A stretch of 15,082 nt of DNA from Planctomycetaceae bacterium (GTDB taxonomy: Bacteria > Planctomycetota > Planctomycetia > Planctomycetales > Planctomycetaceae): contig JAGQQP010000039.1 in the NCBI GenBank assembly GCA_020426085.1, positions 1 through 15,082 of the forward strand, given 5' to 3'. Under the pieces are notes generated by a model. It searched no databases. It was given only the letters and a program-made list of their open reading frames with translations, and was not told where the DNA came from. Below are positions 14,838-15,082 of the stretch, in pieces. A program made the position numbers and the translations under genes. Each line of letters begins with the position of its first letter. Positions within the stretch are counted from its first letter, which is position 1.

Positions 14838-15082
14838 AATCGTCGAGTTTACCGCCAATCACGGTCTGTTCAAATGGCGGCCTCTGATGAATCTGGAAAT
14901 CCGCCCCGCTCGAATTGTCGGCCACTTCAAGGCGAAGTAAAAGCCCGCCATTCAGAATAAAGCCGCAGCACGAGGACGAATCACTTTTCCAAAATAGAAC
15001 CAGTGTCGGCAGCAGCGACATGAGTCCCGACTGAAGATTGGGAACTTTCTCGAGATCTTCGACGTCGAATATGCTGACGTTT
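14838..15082 (-). other. Unidentified open frame entering from the right edge (possible 3' gene fragment)
   Basis: On the minus strand one frame is open from the window edge leftward. It reads NVSIFDVEDLEKVP near the edge and later SCCGFILNGGLLLRLEV and FEQTVIGGKLDDSKQ, with codon choice that looks natural. However, the frame does not stop until 14689, after crossing the terminator and the tRNA antisense. An intact gene ending there is therefore unlikely. It may be a decayed or truncated gene, or non-coding. I do not recognise the product, and the other frames have early stops. Confidence 0.25.

Noticed and set aside
14689..15021. Minus-strand 110-codon frame starting at an ATG
   Set aside because: It runs antisense through the terminator and the whole tRNA-Pro; the part reading RQDLNLRPLHPQ is the well-known false translation of an antisense tRNA.
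1..15082. CRISPR array, insertion sequence or prophage genes
   Set aside because: I saw no regularly spaced repeats, transposase motifs, integrase or phage structural genes.

Overview
The window looks like chromosomal DNA from a planctomycete, probably Planctomycetales with a Gimesia- or Rubinisphaera-like base composition (my impression from the roughly balanced GC; not computed). The evidence is the paired genes for a large PSCyt1/PSCyt2/PSD1 (DUF1549/DUF1553) secreted cytochrome-type protein and a Tat-exported DUF1501 protein, plus a serine/threonine kinase with a C-terminal leucine-rich-repeat region and a PEGA-domain lipoprotein of the planctomycetal type. Genus-level placement is inference.

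Layout. Bases 1-1215 hold the 3' part of a membrane Ser/Thr kinase whose outer portion is a leucine-rich-repeat domain. After a gap of about 285 bp, a two-domain GT-A (GT2-like) glycosyltransferase runs from 1501 to 2961. A roughly 600-bp gene-free, AT-rich stretch follows. It holds one long imperfect inverted repeat and several short perfect palindromes.

From 3586 to 13834 there are seven closely spaced genes on the plus strand, most likely one operon. In order they are: a GntR/FCD regulator; a PSCyt1-PSCyt2-PSD1 protein; a Tat-exported DUF1501 protein; a mandelate-racemase-like enolase-superfamily enzyme; a DoeB-like zinc deacylase of the aspartoacylase/succinylglutamate desuccinylase family; a sodium:solute symporter; and an exported alpha/beta hydrolase. 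A perfect 12-bp palindrome, ATTGTTAACAAT (3520-3531), sits in the spacer of a candidate promoter just upstream of the regulator. It resembles operators of FCD-type GntR repressors. The cluster reads as an inducible catabolic unit: outer or periplasmic hydrolysis and redox steps (hydrolase, PSCyt/PSD1, DUF1501), sodium-coupled uptake, then cytoplasmic acid-sugar-type dehydration or epimerisation and deacylation. The substrate cannot be read from sequence alone.

A convergent PEGA-domain lipoprotein gene (minus strand, 13841-14302 or 14251) ends 6 bp from the operon. A gene-free AT-rich stretch leads to a tRNA-Pro(GGG) at 14711-14784, followed by a hairpin terminator. The last 245 bp show only an unidentified reading frame entering from the right edge on the minus strand.
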